NCBI RefSeq assembly: GCF_900106645.1
Contig: NZ_FNMV01000008.1
Coordinates: 62,001 to 126,000 of the forward strand
Direction of reading: 5' to 3'
Source: Flavobacterium degerlachei
GTDB lineage: Bacteria; Bacteroidota; Bacteroidia; Flavobacteriales; Flavobacteriaceae
DNA: 64,000 nucleotides
Below the pieces are notes generated by a model, which did no database searches, was not told the DNA's origin, and saw only the letters and a list, made by a program, of their open reading frames with translations. This document shows positions 26,107 to 35,128 of this stretch, piece by piece. Position 1 is the stretch's first letter. Each line of letters begins with the position of its first letter. The position numbers and the translations under genes are program-made.

Positions 26107-26138
26107 CAAATTTACAAAAAAAAGAATGAACGTTCATT
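26107..26138 (-). promoter_or_regulatory. Promoter -7 box and palindromic TetR operator
   Basis: TAAATTTG on the minus strand (26107-26114) is followed upstream by the perfect palindrome AATGAACGTTCATT (26125-26138), covering the place where RNA polymerase binds the -33 region. No clear -33 TTG is present, so the promoter may be weak. Confidence 0.65.
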
Positions 26139-26334
26139 TATTCTATAGCAATTGGGTTTTATTTAATACTATTATCGATTACTTAAATATTGAAACTAAA
26201 AAACCGACACTGATAAACTGTAATGTTTACTTGCCCACTATTCAGTCTCAACAAAAAAAAGATCAGTATTCCCATAATTGCAACAAATAGGAACGAGTCG
26301 AACTTTATGTTAATTTTATGTTAAAATAAAAATC

Positions 26335-26370
26335 AAACAGTTGTTTAATTTAAACAGTTGTTTAATTTTG
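26335..26370 (+). promoter_or_regulatory. Tandem TetR operator overlapping the efflux operon promoter
   Basis: The 17-base unit AAACAGTTGTTTAATTT occurs twice without a gap (26335-26351, 26352-26368). Its core AAACAGTTGTTT is a near-palindrome. The -33 TTG (26341-26343) and -7 TAATTTTG (26363-26370), 19 bases apart, lie inside the two copies. A bound repressor would therefore occlude polymerase. The start codon at 26388 leaves a leader of only about 10 bases. Confidence 0.8.
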
Positions 26371-26387
26371 TGCCATAATAAATACAA

Positions 26388-27020
26388 ATGTTAGCGGAAG
26401 AAACTTTTAACGATAAACAAATTCACATTCTACAGGTAGCGGAAACACTATTTGCTGAAAAAGGTTTTGATGGTACTTCAATTAGAAATATTTCTAAGGA
26501 AGCCAAGATCAATATCGCCATGGTATCCTATTATTTCGGCTCTAAAGAACGATTATTAGAGTCTTTAGTCATGTTTAGAACTAAAAATTTAAAAACGCTA
26601 ATAGGTAATTTGGTAACAGAGAATATTGAACCTGCAGCTAAAATTAACAAACTGATTGAAATTTACATCCATCAGATCAATTCGAACAAAGGAATTTATA
26701 GAATATTACACTTTGAAGTTGCAAGTAAAAAAAGAGATACCACTTTCAAAGCTTTTAATGAACTTCGAAAAAACAATTTTAAATCACTCGAGACCATTAT
26801 TAAAGATGGACAAGAAAAGGGTGTTTTTAAAAACGACATTTCAATCCCACTAGTTACGCCAACTATTTTAGGTACTTTTTTTCATTTTCATATGAATAAA
26901 GAATACTTCGTAGAACTATTAAATCTAGATACAGAGGAATTATACAACAATTACATAAAAACCAATCTGACAAAACACATTCAACAAACAATAAAAGCAC
27001 TTCTGATATATGAAAGTTAG
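26388..27020 (+). CDS. TetR/AcrR-family regulator of the efflux operon
   Basis: This 210-residue repressor has an N-terminal HTH, including FDGTSIRNISKEAKINIAMV (about residues 28-47), then YYFGSKERLLESL. The C-terminal helical domain is similar to AcrR-type regulators next to drug pumps. It heads the four-gene unit tetR-tolC-emrA-emrB and overlaps the next gene by 11 bases, so coupling is translational. The tandem operator immediately upstream indicates autoregulation of the entire operon. The inducer is unknown, probably a substrate of the pump. Confidence 0.92.
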   Translation: MLAEETFNDKQIHILQVAETLFAEKGFDGTSIRNISKEAKINIAMVSYYFGSKERLLESLVMFRTKNLKTLIGNLVTENIEPAAKINKLIEIYIHQINSNKGIYRILHFEVASKKRDTTFKAFNELRKNNFKSLETIIKDGQEKGVFKNDISIPLVTPTILGTFFHFHMNKEYFVELLNLDTEELYNNYIKTNLTKHIQQTIKALLIYES

Positions 27021-28335
27021 TCAATTAATGCTCTTTGGGATTTTCTTTATTGGAATTTCATCCATCGAAGCGCAACAAAAAAAGAGCTTAACACTCGATG
27101 AAGCCATCCATATGGCTTGGGAAAAAAGTAATGAAGTAAATTTGGCTAATGCCAAAGTAGCAACAAAAAAATACGAGTTGCAATCTGTAAAAAACAACAG
27201 ATACCCTGATTTGAAAGTCGCGGGACAGTATCAACGTTTAACGAAAGCTTCTATTGATTTGAAACTGAACAAAACTTCAGATTCAGAGCCACTTCCAGTC
27301 GTTGATCAATTAATGCTTGGACAGGTTAATGCAAGTCTGCCACTATTTGCAGGTTTTAAAATACAAAGCAGCATTAAGGCCTATGATAATATGTATCAGG
27401 CAGAAACAGCAAGCGCTATGCAAACAAAGGAAGAAGTTGCCATGCAAGTTGTTAATTATTATGCCGGTTTATATAAAGCCCAAAAAACGGTAGAGCTATT
27501 AAAAGAGAATCAAAAAAGCGCACAACAACGTGTGGATGATTTTATTGAACTAGAAAAAAATGGAATCATTCCCAGAAATGATTTATTAAAGTCACAACTC
27601 CAAGTTTCTAAAGTGCAACTATCATTAGACAGAGCTATAAGCGAACTAAACGTTGTAAACTTTGAACTCGCCAGTCTCTTAAAAATGGATCCTAAGACCA
27701 AATTGGAAATAAGAGAAAGTGATTTTGCGAACTTTCAGATGACTAATGTTCCCACTAACGAGGAACCTGCATTAGTAAATCGTAAAGATTTAGAAGCCAT
27801 TCGATTGCAAGAAAAAGCAAGTCTTGCTAATATTCAAATTGCCAAGAGTGGCTACTACCCTACTATTTCTCTTATTGGCGGATACACGGCATTAGATCTA
27901 AAAAATGTAATTACCGTTCAAAACGCGATGAATATTGGCGTTGGTGTATCTTATGACTTAAGCGGTATTCTTAAAAATGGTACGAATGTAAAAATTGCCG
28001 AAAGCAAGGCTTTGGAAATACAAAATTCTGGAGCAATGCTTACTGATTACATTAAAATACAAGTTCAGAAAGCCATTGAAGATTATGACTTAGCGTTAAA
28101 ACAAGATTTAGTCTACAATCAAGCCGTTGAACAGGCATCAGAAAATTACAGAATTATAAGAGACAAGTATGATAACGGACTCTCTGACACCAATGATTTA
28201 TTAGAAGCCGATGTAGAACAATTAGGTTCTAACATTAATAAAACATTGGCGAAAGCAAATGTCATCCAAAAATATTACGAGTTGCTTTCTGTGACTGGTC
28301 AACTAAACCAAACCTTCAATCTTTCAAAAATATAA
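27010..28335 (+). CDS. TolC-family outer-membrane efflux protein
   Basis: This 441-residue protein has a signal peptide (about 1-21, ending SSIEA) and the two repeated helical regions of TolC-type channels: LTLDEAIHMAWEKSNEVNLA at the start, and a second half with LRLQE-like helices and NGLSDTNDLLEADVEQL near the end. It forms a trimeric exit duct joining the periplasmic adaptor to the outside. It starts inside the end of tetR and is followed 11 bases later by the adaptor gene. It belongs to a complete tripartite pump of the EmrAB-TolC type. Confidence 0.93.
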   Translation: MKVSQLMLFGIFFIGISSIEAQQKKSLTLDEAIHMAWEKSNEVNLANAKVATKKYELQSVKNNRYPDLKVAGQYQRLTKASIDLKLNKTSDSEPLPVVDQLMLGQVNASLPLFAGFKIQSSIKAYDNMYQAETASAMQTKEEVAMQVVNYYAGLYKAQKTVELLKENQKSAQQRVDDFIELEKNGIIPRNDLLKSQLQVSKVQLSLDRAISELNVVNFELASLLKMDPKTKLEIRESDFANFQMTNVPTNEEPALVNRKDLEAIRLQEKASLANIQIAKSGYYPTISLIGGYTALDLKNVITVQNAMNIGVGVSYDLSGILKNGTNVKIAESKALEIQNSGAMLTDYIKIQVQKAIEDYDLALKQDLVYNQAVEQASENYRIIRDKYDNGLSDTNDLLEADVEQLGSNINKTLAKANVIQKYYELLSVTGQLNQTFNLSKI

Positions 28336-28346
28336 TCGACACCAAA

Positions 28347-29426
28347 ATGACAAAGAAAAAAACAAACACAAAGTTTATCATTATAATAGCTTCTTTGGTG
28401 CTATTAGGTTTTGCTTATGGAACTTATAAATACATTCACTCCCTTTCTCATGAAGGTACAGATGATGCCCAGATAGAAAAAAACATGAACCCTATTATTC
28501 CTAGAGTATCTGGCTATGTAAAGAAAGTATATATCAAGGATAATGATTTTGTAAAAAAAGGAGATACTTTATTTACGATTGACAAAATGGATTACCAATT
28601 AAAAATTGATGAAGCAACTGCAAATTTAGCTGCTGCAGAAGGAAATTTTGAGGTTTCTAAAGAAGATATTAATAGTGTTTTAGCAAGTATTTCAGTGTCT
28701 GACGCCAATGTAAAATCCGCAGGAGGAAATATCGAAACCGCCAAAATCAGATTGGGTCGACTTACTAGTGATTACAACAGATACAATAATTTATACAAAA
28801 GCCATACAATTACAAAACAACAATACGAACAAGCTTTAGCTGCAAAGCAAGAAGCAGAAAGTCAAGTGCGTATTTTAGAACAACAGGAAAAAGCATCTGC
28901 TTTCCAAAAATCAGTAATTGTAGCCAAATCAAAAGCAACAGACAAACAAACGGACGTGGCAGCTGCCAATATTAAAAGAGCCAAAGCTTTACTTGATTCA
29001 GCAAAACTAAATCTAACCTACACAGCTGTAACTGCTGCTATTGACGGTCAAGTTTCTAAAATTGACATTCAACCAGGACAATTAGTACAACCAGGACAAT
29101 CTCTTTTTTACATCATAAACAACAATGAGGCATGGGTTGTAGCTAATTTCAAGGAAACACAATTAAACAAAATGGTTACTGGACAAAAGGTAACTATAAA
29201 AGTAGATGCGTATCCTGATTATGATTTTAACGGTACAGTAACTTCATTTTCACCTGCAACAGGGGCTCGTTTCTCTATTTTACCTCCTGATAATGCTACT
29301 GGTAACTTCGTAAAAACGATTCAAAGATTACCCATAAAAATCAGTATTGATGCCGACAATGATGCTGAAAAAATAAAATTATTACGTCCAGGAATGAACG
29401 TGGATGTTGACGTACATATAAAATAA
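28347..29426 (+). CDS. emrA: HlyD/EmrA-family periplasmic adaptor
   Basis: This 359-residue membrane-fusion protein has one N-terminal membrane anchor (about 9-29). A biotinyl-lipoyl half motif follows (IIPRVSGYVKKVYIKDNDFV, about 50-69). Then come a long alpha-hairpin rich in Ala, Gln and Lys (about 90-210) and a second lipoyl half (AAIDGQVSKIDIQPGQLVQP). The beta-barrel domain FKETQLNKMVTGQKVTIKV completes it. It links the inner-membrane transporter with the TolC-type channel. The very close spacing (1 base to the next gene) shows an operon. EmrA is used as the family name; the substrate range is not known. Confidence 0.9.
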   Translation: MTKKKTNTKFIIIIASLVLLGFAYGTYKYIHSLSHEGTDDAQIEKNMNPIIPRVSGYVKKVYIKDNDFVKKGDTLFTIDKMDYQLKIDEATANLAAAEGNFEVSKEDINSVLASISVSDANVKSAGGNIETAKIRLGRLTSDYNRYNNLYKSHTITKQQYEQALAAKQEAESQVRILEQQEKASAFQKSVIVAKSKATDKQTDVAAANIKRAKALLDSAKLNLTYTAVTAAIDGQVSKIDIQPGQLVQPGQSLFYIINNNEAWVVANFKETQLNKMVTGQKVTIKVDAYPDYDFNGTVTSFSPATGARFSILPPDNATGNFVKTIQRLPIKISIDADNDAEKIKLLRPGMNVDVDVHIK

Positions 29427-29427
29427 A

Positions 29428-31014
29428 ATGGTACAAGGACAAGGAGAAGACGATTTAGTTGAATACGGTTTTAGACGGGTTATTATTACAATAACAGCAG
29501 TACTTTGTGCATTGCTGGAAATTGTAGATACGACTATCGTTAATGTCGCACTTACCAATATGAGAGGAAGTCTTGGGGCTACACTTACAGATGTTGCTTG
29601 GGTAATTACGGCCTATGCAATTGCTAATGTAATTGTAATACCAATGACGAGTTGGCTTTCGCAACAATTTGGGAGACGTAATTATTTTGCTGTTTCCATT
29701 ATTATATTTACCGTTGCCTCTTTTTTATGTGGTAATGCAACGAATATATGGGAGCTGGTCGCATTCCGATTTATTCAAGGCCTTGGTGGTGGTGCATTAT
29801 TGGTTACTGCACAAACAATCATTACAGAGAGTTATCCTATTGCTAAACGAGGAATGGCACAAGCCATCTATGGTATGGGTGTTATTGTTGGTCCTACCTT
29901 AGGTCCGCCATTAGGAGGATATTTAGTAGATCATTTTTCATGGCCCTATATCTTTTACATAAATATTCCGTTAGGTATTATCGCTACCCTTTTGACATTA
30001 AGTTTTGTTCGAAGCCCAAAATATGGTGAAAAACTAAAGGCAAATCAGGTCGACTGGATAGGAATCATCCTTTTAGCTTCGTTCATTGGTTCTTTGCAGT
30101 TTGTATTGGAACATGGTCAACAAGACGACTGGTTTAATAACAAATTAATTGTGCTACTAAGTGCAGTTTCGGTATTTGGTCTAATATTATTTATCTGGAG
30201 ACAATTAACCTATAAATTCCCAATCGTAAATTTAAGTGTACTGAAAGATGGTAATTTAAGGATTGGTACCTTAATGGCTTTTATTCTAGGTTTTGGACTA
30301 TATGGTTCTACTTTAATAATTCCTATTTACACACAGTCTGTTTTAGGATGGACCGCTACTGATGCTGGACTATTACTGATTCCCGGATCTATAACCACCG
30401 CCTTTATGATGCCTATTATTGGTAAATTAATTCAGAAAGGTGTTCCACAAGGATACATGATTGCTTTAGGCTTTTTAATTTTCTTTGTATTTACCCTTAT
30501 GATGCGTAACAACATGACGCCAGATACTGGGACTGAGCATTTATATTGGTCATTGATTTTAAGAGGAATTGGATTAGGACTACTTTTTGTCCCCATCACC
30601 ACTTTGTCACTCTCCACTTTATCTGGAAAGAATATTGGTGAAGGTGCCGCCTTTACAGGTATGATGAGACAGCTGGGAGGTTCTTTTGGAATTGCAATAA
30701 TTACCACCTTTATCACGAGGTTCAATCAAGAACACCGCGTAAACTTAGTAGCGCATCTAGATGGAAGCAAATATGAGGTGCAAGAACGATTGTTGCTGTT
30801 GCAAAAAGGATTTATGTCAAAAGGGTTTACTTCAAACGAAGCATTGAATAAAGCCTACCAAGCCATCGACTATTCAGTTATGAAACAAAGCACCGTATTG
30901 TCATATATGGATATTTTTATGTATCTCGGAGTTATGTTTCTGTGCTGTATTCCAATTGTCTTTTTGATCAAAAAAGGAAAAAACAAAATTAATCCGGCAG
31001 ACGCCATGCATTAA
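29428..31014 (+). CDS. emrB: DHA2-family MFS drug/proton antiporter (EmrB/QacA type)
   Basis: This 528-residue inner-membrane protein has about 14 predicted membrane helices. It carries the DHA2 motifs LEIVDTTIVNVAL (helix 1), GGALLVTAQTIITESYP, and GVIVGPTLGPPLGGYLVDHFSW (motif C region). It exports drugs or other amphiphiles using the proton gradient, working with the adaptor and TolC proteins encoded before it. It ends the operon and is followed by a hairpin terminator. The start ATG at 29428 overlaps nothing and has only one base after the previous stop codon. Confidence 0.93.
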   Translation: MVQGQGEDDLVEYGFRRVIITITAVLCALLEIVDTTIVNVALTNMRGSLGATLTDVAWVITAYAIANVIVIPMTSWLSQQFGRRNYFAVSIIIFTVASFLCGNATNIWELVAFRFIQGLGGGALLVTAQTIITESYPIAKRGMAQAIYGMGVIVGPTLGPPLGGYLVDHFSWPYIFYINIPLGIIATLLTLSFVRSPKYGEKLKANQVDWIGIILLASFIGSLQFVLEHGQQDDWFNNKLIVLLSAVSVFGLILFIWRQLTYKFPIVNLSVLKDGNLRIGTLMAFILGFGLYGSTLIIPIYTQSVLGWTATDAGLLLIPGSITTAFMMPIIGKLIQKGVPQGYMIALGFLIFFVFTLMMRNNMTPDTGTEHLYWSLILRGIGLGLLFVPITTLSLSTLSGKNIGEGAAFTGMMRQLGGSFGIAIITTFITRFNQEHRVNLVAHLDGSKYEVQERLLLLQKGFMSKGFTSNEALNKAYQAIDYSVMKQSTVLSYMDIFMYLGVMFLCCIPIVFLIKKGKNKINPADAMH

Positions 31015-31022
31015 TAGCCATA

Positions 31023-31060
31023 AAAAAATGCCGATATCATCAGTGATACCGGCATTTTTT
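31023..31060 (+). terminator. Bidirectional terminator between emrB and yaaA
   Basis: AAAAAATGCCGATATCA and TGATACCGGCATTTTTT form a 17-base stem (one mismatch, loop TCAG). It ends emrB on plus and yaaA on minus. Confidence 0.88.
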
Positions 31061-31077
31061 ATTTTAGGTCGAATAGA

Positions 31078-31836
31078 TTATCTGGTAAAAACAAGATGGT
31101 TTCCCTTAGACAAGTTTGCATCAAATTGATATCCATCATAATTGAATCCTTTTAAATCGTCAATTGTTTTGGCCTTTGTATCTATAATATAACGCACCAT
31201 CATTCCCCTCGCCTTTTTGGCAAAAAAACTGATGATTTTTAATTTCCCATTTTTGTAATCTTTAAAATCGGGTGTAATCACAGGAACTTTTAGCGCCTTA
31301 GTATCTATAGCCGAAAAATATTCGTTACTTGCTAAATTGACAAATAATTCTCCTTCCTTCAGCTCTTTATTGAGGCTTTTAGTAATAGTATTTTTCCAAA
31401 ATTCATATAAATTTTTGCTTTCGCCAATGGGTAATTTTGTTCCCATTTCCAATCGATAGGCTTGCATTAAGTCTAAAGGTTTTAGGTATCCATACAATCC
31501 AGATAAAATTCGTAAACTATCTTGTAATGTCTCTAATTTATCTATTGGGATAGAATACGCATCTAAACCAGTGTATACATCCCCGTCAAAAGCATAAATG
31601 GCAGGACGTGCATTATCAGGAGTAAACGGTGTTGTCCAATCTTGATTGCGCTGCCAGTTTAAATCAGCCAGTTTCTCTGAAATATGCATCAGTTCCGACA
31701 AATCTTTTGGAGATTCCTTTTTCAATACTTTTTGAATCTGTCTTGATTCTTTTAAAAATATAGGTTGAGTATAAGTTGCAGTAGGTAATTCTTTTTCGAA
31801 GTTTAACGATTTGGCTGGAGAGATGACAATTTTCAT
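31078..31836 (-). CDS. yaaA: Peroxide stress protein YaaA
   Basis: This 252-residue cytoplasmic protein of the YaaA (DUF328) family begins MKIVISPAKSLNFEKELP, the family signature. Further conserved segments are PDNARPAIYAFDGDVYTGL and NLASNEYFSAID, and the C-terminal FFAKKARGMMVRYI. In E. coli YaaA lowers free iron during hydrogen peroxide stress and binds DNA; its precise chemistry is unsettled. Length is normal for the family. It is a single gene whose 3' end shares the terminator with the efflux operon. No peroxide-regulator binding site was recognised upstream. Confidence 0.94.
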   Translation of the reverse strand: MKIVISPAKSLNFEKELPTATYTQPIFLKESRQIQKVLKKESPKDLSELMHISEKLADLNWQRNQDWTTPFTPDNARPAIYAFDGDVYTGLDAYSIPIDKLETLQDSLRILSGLYGYLKPLDLMQAYRLEMGTKLPIGESKNLYEFWKNTITKSLNKELKEGELFVNLASNEYFSAIDTKALKVPVITPDFKDYKNGKLKIISFFAKKARGMMVRYIIDTKAKTIDDLKGFNYDGYQFDANLSKGNHLVFTR

Positions 31837-32013
31837 AAATATTCCTATTACAGGTTCTTTTCAATAATTACCCAAAAGTACAAATTGAAAATAAGAAATA
31901 GCTATTTGTAAATTGAATAGTTCTATGGGGAAATAGAAATTAAAAATGGTTTCAATTTTAATTTATCTTAATTTTGAAGTTGAGAATAAATTCAAAATAT
32001 TCTATCAAATAAT

Positions 32014-32556
32014 ATGAGTCAAATAGAAATTAGAAAAGCCTCCTTTACCGACCTACAATCAATACAAAAAATAGGTAGCAAAACTTTTACTGAAACTTTT
32101 GCAGCTGTCAATTCTGCTGAAAATATTTCCAATTACCTCGAAGAAAGCTTTAATACAGCCCAATTAACTATAGAGTTTAATAATCCGGATTCCTCTTTTT
32201 ATCTGGCTACTTTAGACAATAAAACCATTGGCTACTTAAAAATAAATTTTCGAAAAGCACAAACCGAAATATTAGAAAACGAAGCAATGGAGATCCAACG
32301 CATTTATGTACTAAAAGAGTTTCATGGAAAAAAAGTAGGGCAATTCTTTATTGATGAAGTTCTAAACATAGCAAAGATAAATCCTGTCACATTTATTTGG
32401 TTAGGCGTTTGGGAAGAAAACCATAGGGCAATTGGATTCTATACTAAAAACGGCTTTGTCGCATTTGATAAACATGTTTTTACCTTGGGCGATGACAATC
32501 AAACTGATTTACTGATGAAACTAGAAATAAAAAATCAGAAACAAACCAAGCACTAA
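32014..32556 (+). CDS. GNAT-family N-acetyltransferase
   Basis: This 180-residue acetyl-CoA-dependent acetyltransferase begins SQIEIRKASFTDLQSIQKIG (first strand and helix). Its acetyl-CoA-binding region is EAMEIQRIYVLKEFHGKKVG with the Q/RxxGxG/A-type loop, followed by FIWLGVWEENHRAIGFYTKN, a typical motif B ending. This arrangement is seen in PhnO/RimI-like or spermidine-acetyltransferase-like small GNATs. The substrate cannot be told. A TAATTTTG box lies about 38 bases before the start codon. It is probably transcribed alone, or with the next gene after a 90-base gap. Confidence 0.88.
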   Translation: MSQIEIRKASFTDLQSIQKIGSKTFTETFAAVNSAENISNYLEESFNTAQLTIEFNNPDSSFYLATLDNKTIGYLKINFRKAQTEILENEAMEIQRIYVLKEFHGKKVGQFFIDEVLNIAKINPVTFIWLGVWEENHRAIGFYTKNGFVAFDKHVFTLGDDNQTDLLMKLEIKNQKQTKH

Positions 32557-32646
32557 AGCAGCTAGAAAAAATAGTCGCTTAAGCATTACAAAATAAAATT
32601 TTATAAAAATTAGGGAGTAAAAAACTACCCTATAATTTTAATTCTA

Positions 32647-33645
32647 ATGAAAAATAATTTTAATAGTATTCCATTATCCATACTGGATTTAGCCTTAGTT
32701 TTAGAAGGCAAAACTCCTGCACAATCCTTTAAAAACAGTCTTAGTCTGGCACAGGAAGCCGAAAATTTAGGATACCACCGCTTCTGGCTAGCGGAACATC
32801 ATAATATGGTAAGTATTGCTAGTTCTGCCACTTCTATCTTAATAGGCCATATTGCAGGAGGCACCAGTAAAATAAGAGTAGGTTCTGGTGGAATAATGCT
32901 GCCCAACCATACCCCGCTTGTGATTGCTGAACAATTTGGTACTCTTGCCTCTTTGTATCCAGGTAGAATAGATCTAGGGCTTGGTCGTGCACCTGGCACA
33001 GATCAACATACCGCTAGAGCACTACAAAGAGATGACCAGGCTGCTTTTGAATTTCCAAAAACAGTAAGGGAATTACAGCAATACTTGTCAGAAGACAACA
33101 AAAATTCAGAGGTAAGAGCCATTCCTGGTGAAGGCTTGGATATTCCAATTTGGATATTAGGTTCAAGTACCGAGAGTGCAAAATTAGCGGCTTCATTTGG
33201 ATTGCCTTATGCATTCGCCAGCCATTTCGCGCCACAGCAACTACATCAAGCACTTAAGATCTACAGAAGCAATTTCAAACCTTCAGAACATTTAAAGAAA
33301 CCCTATGTGATTGCATGCGTAAATGTTACAGCAGCAGCAACTACTGATGAGGCCAAACTGATTGCTACTTCGATGGAAAAGATTTTTTTAGGTATTCTTA
33401 CTAATGACAGGCATCCTCTTCAACCCGCAGATTCAAGTTTTAAAGCGAGCCCCGAAGCACAACAAGTTATGAAGCAATTTTTGACTTATTCTTTCATCGG
33501 AAACCCTTTGGAAATTAAAGAGGCGCTAACTCAGTTTGTTGATGACACTCAAATTGACGAACTAATGGTAGTTTCTCATATTTATGATCACCAAGCAAGA
33601 TTAAATTCTTACAAAATTCTTAAGCGCTTGCAATCTTCCACTTAA
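32647..33645 (+). CDS. LLM-class flavin-dependent oxidoreductase (luciferase-like)
   Basis: This 332-residue member of the bacterial luciferase-like monooxygenase family is of the shorter MsnO8/YhbW type. The N-terminal IPLSILDLALVLEG and EAENLGYHRFWLAEHHNM are diagnostic. They are followed by the flavin-site segments VGSGGIMLPNHTPLVIAEQ and LGLGRAPGTDQHTARAL. The enzyme should use reduced FMN; the substrate is unknown. There is no flavin reductase beside it. The start ATG at 32647 fits the family. It is in the same direction as the GNAT gene, and no regulatory site was found between them. Confidence 0.92.
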   Translation: MKNNFNSIPLSILDLALVLEGKTPAQSFKNSLSLAQEAENLGYHRFWLAEHHNMVSIASSATSILIGHIAGGTSKIRVGSGGIMLPNHTPLVIAEQFGTLASLYPGRIDLGLGRAPGTDQHTARALQRDDQAAFEFPKTVRELQQYLSEDNKNSEVRAIPGEGLDIPIWILGSSTESAKLAASFGLPYAFASHFAPQQLHQALKIYRSNFKPSEHLKKPYVIACVNVTAAATTDEAKLIATSMEKIFLGILTNDRHPLQPADSSFKASPEAQQVMKQFLTYSFIGNPLEIKEALTQFVDDTQIDELMVVSHIYDHQARLNSYKILKRLQSST

Positions 33646-33937
33646 AAAGTATCTAGGTATAAACCAGCTCATAAACTACTGTAAACAAAATATTTATAGC
33701 ACGTATTTGCAATAAAATACTTTTAAATTAAGAATGATTATTGGCATTACATCAATAAAATGGACCTCATAAAACATTTTTAAAAATTTAGACAGCTTAT
33801 TTTTAAAACATTATTATGCATTTCTACAATGGGATTACCTACTAATTGGCTATTTTTGTCAATCGAGCCATAATGGGTCGGCATTTATAAATAAAAGCGG
33901 AAAAATTTCCGAGTATTGGTTAAAAAATAAAGAGTAC

Positions 33938-35128
33938 ATGAAAATAAAGATGAAGAAGGCAATAAAAAAGATTTATAACAACGATTTGTTTGTTGAATTT
34001 TTTAACAATGAAAAATCCAGTGGACTTATCCTGATAGGCTGTACGATATTTTCATTATTCATGGCAAATTCAATTTTTGGGTCGCAATACCTACACACTT
34101 GGCACACGGTAATCGCTGGTCAAAGTTTAGAATATTGGATTAACGATGGTTTAATGACTATTTTCTTCTTGCTTATTGGTTTAGAATTAGAAAGAGAAAT
34201 ATATGAAGGTGAATTGTCTAATATAAAAGATGCGTTACTTCCTATTTTTGCCGCCTTAGGTGGAATGTTAGTTCCTGCAGGTTTATATTTACTATTAAAT
34301 TATGGAACTATAGCGCAAGCTGGAGCAGGTGTTCCAATGGCTACTGACATTGCATTTGCATTGGGAATTCTATCTTTATTGGGTAGCAGAGTCCCTTTAT
34401 CTTTGAAAATTTTCCTAACAGCATTAGCGGTTATTGACGATTTGGGTGCTATCATGGTTATTGCGATTTTTTACACGAAAACAATCCTTTGGACAAACTT
34501 ATTTAGTGCTCTGGGTGTAATGTTAGTTCTGTTTATAATGAATAGAATGAAAGTTCGAAATTTAATTCCATACCTGATAGGTGGTGTAATTATGTGGTGG
34601 TTCATGTTACATTCAGGTATTCACGCAACTGTTACGGGGGTTCTATTGGCCTTTGTAATACCTTTTGGAAATGGAGATAAAAAATCGACTTCTTCCATTT
34701 TACAGCATTTTTTACATAAACCTGTCGGATTTTTCATTCTTCCTGTCTTTGCCTTGGCTAATACAGCAATTGTTATCAGTTCGAATATTGGGGAAACCAT
34801 CGCACAACATTACAGTCTGGGAATTGCATTGGGACTTATAGTTGGAAAACCATTGGGTATTTATCTGTTTAGCTTTTTGGCTGTTTCTGCCGGATTGTGT
34901 AAACTTCCCGACGACTTAAATTGGAAAACAGTCATTGGTGTAGGATTTTTAGGTGGAATTGGGTTTACAATGTCAATATTCATAACTTTACTTGCTTTTG
35001 ATGACCAAACTATAATTAGCAACGCTAAATTCATTATTTTACTTTCATCATTAATAGCAGGTACAGTAGGCTTTCTTTTTTTAAAAAATACCTTAAAAGA
35101 AGTTCCAGATGAAAACAACAATGAATAG
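33938..35128 (+). CDS. nhaA: Na+/H+ antiporter NhaA
   Basis: This 396-residue inner-membrane antiporter has about 12 helices and exchanges external protons for cytoplasmic Na+ or Li+, giving salt and alkaline tolerance. The paired aspartates of the ion site are present in LAVIDDLGAIMVIAI. The conserved PMATDIAFALGILSLLG and GFLGGIGFTMSIFITLLA follow. The start at 33938 (MKIKMKKAIKK) leaves a basic N terminus; ATG at 33950 is a possible alternative. It overlaps the DUF389 gene by 20 bases, so the two are cotranscribed. A TATTTTTG sequence at 33851-33858 could be its -7 box, but a -33 TTG at the right distance is missing. Confidence 0.95.
   Translation: MKIKMKKAIKKIYNNDLFVEFFNNEKSSGLILIGCTIFSLFMANSIFGSQYLHTWHTVIAGQSLEYWINDGLMTIFFLLIGLELEREIYEGELSNIKDALLPIFAALGGMLVPAGLYLLLNYGTIAQAGAGVPMATDIAFALGILSLLGSRVPLSLKIFLTALAVIDDLGAIMVIAIFYTKTILWTNLFSALGVMLVLFIMNRMKVRNLIPYLIGGVIMWWFMLHSGIHATVTGVLLAFVIPFGNGDKKSTSSILQHFLHKPVGFFILPVFALANTAIVISSNIGETIAQHYSLGIALGLIVGKPLGIYLFSFLAVSAGLCKLPDDLNWKTVIGVGFLGGIGFTMSIFITLLAFDDQTIISNAKFIILLSSLIAGTVGFLFLKNTLKEVPDENNNE

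Noticed and set aside
26075..26290. Plus-strand 71-codon frame before the efflux operon
   Set aside because: It overlaps the TetR operator and promoter region of the opposite unit, and the product has no similarity pattern.
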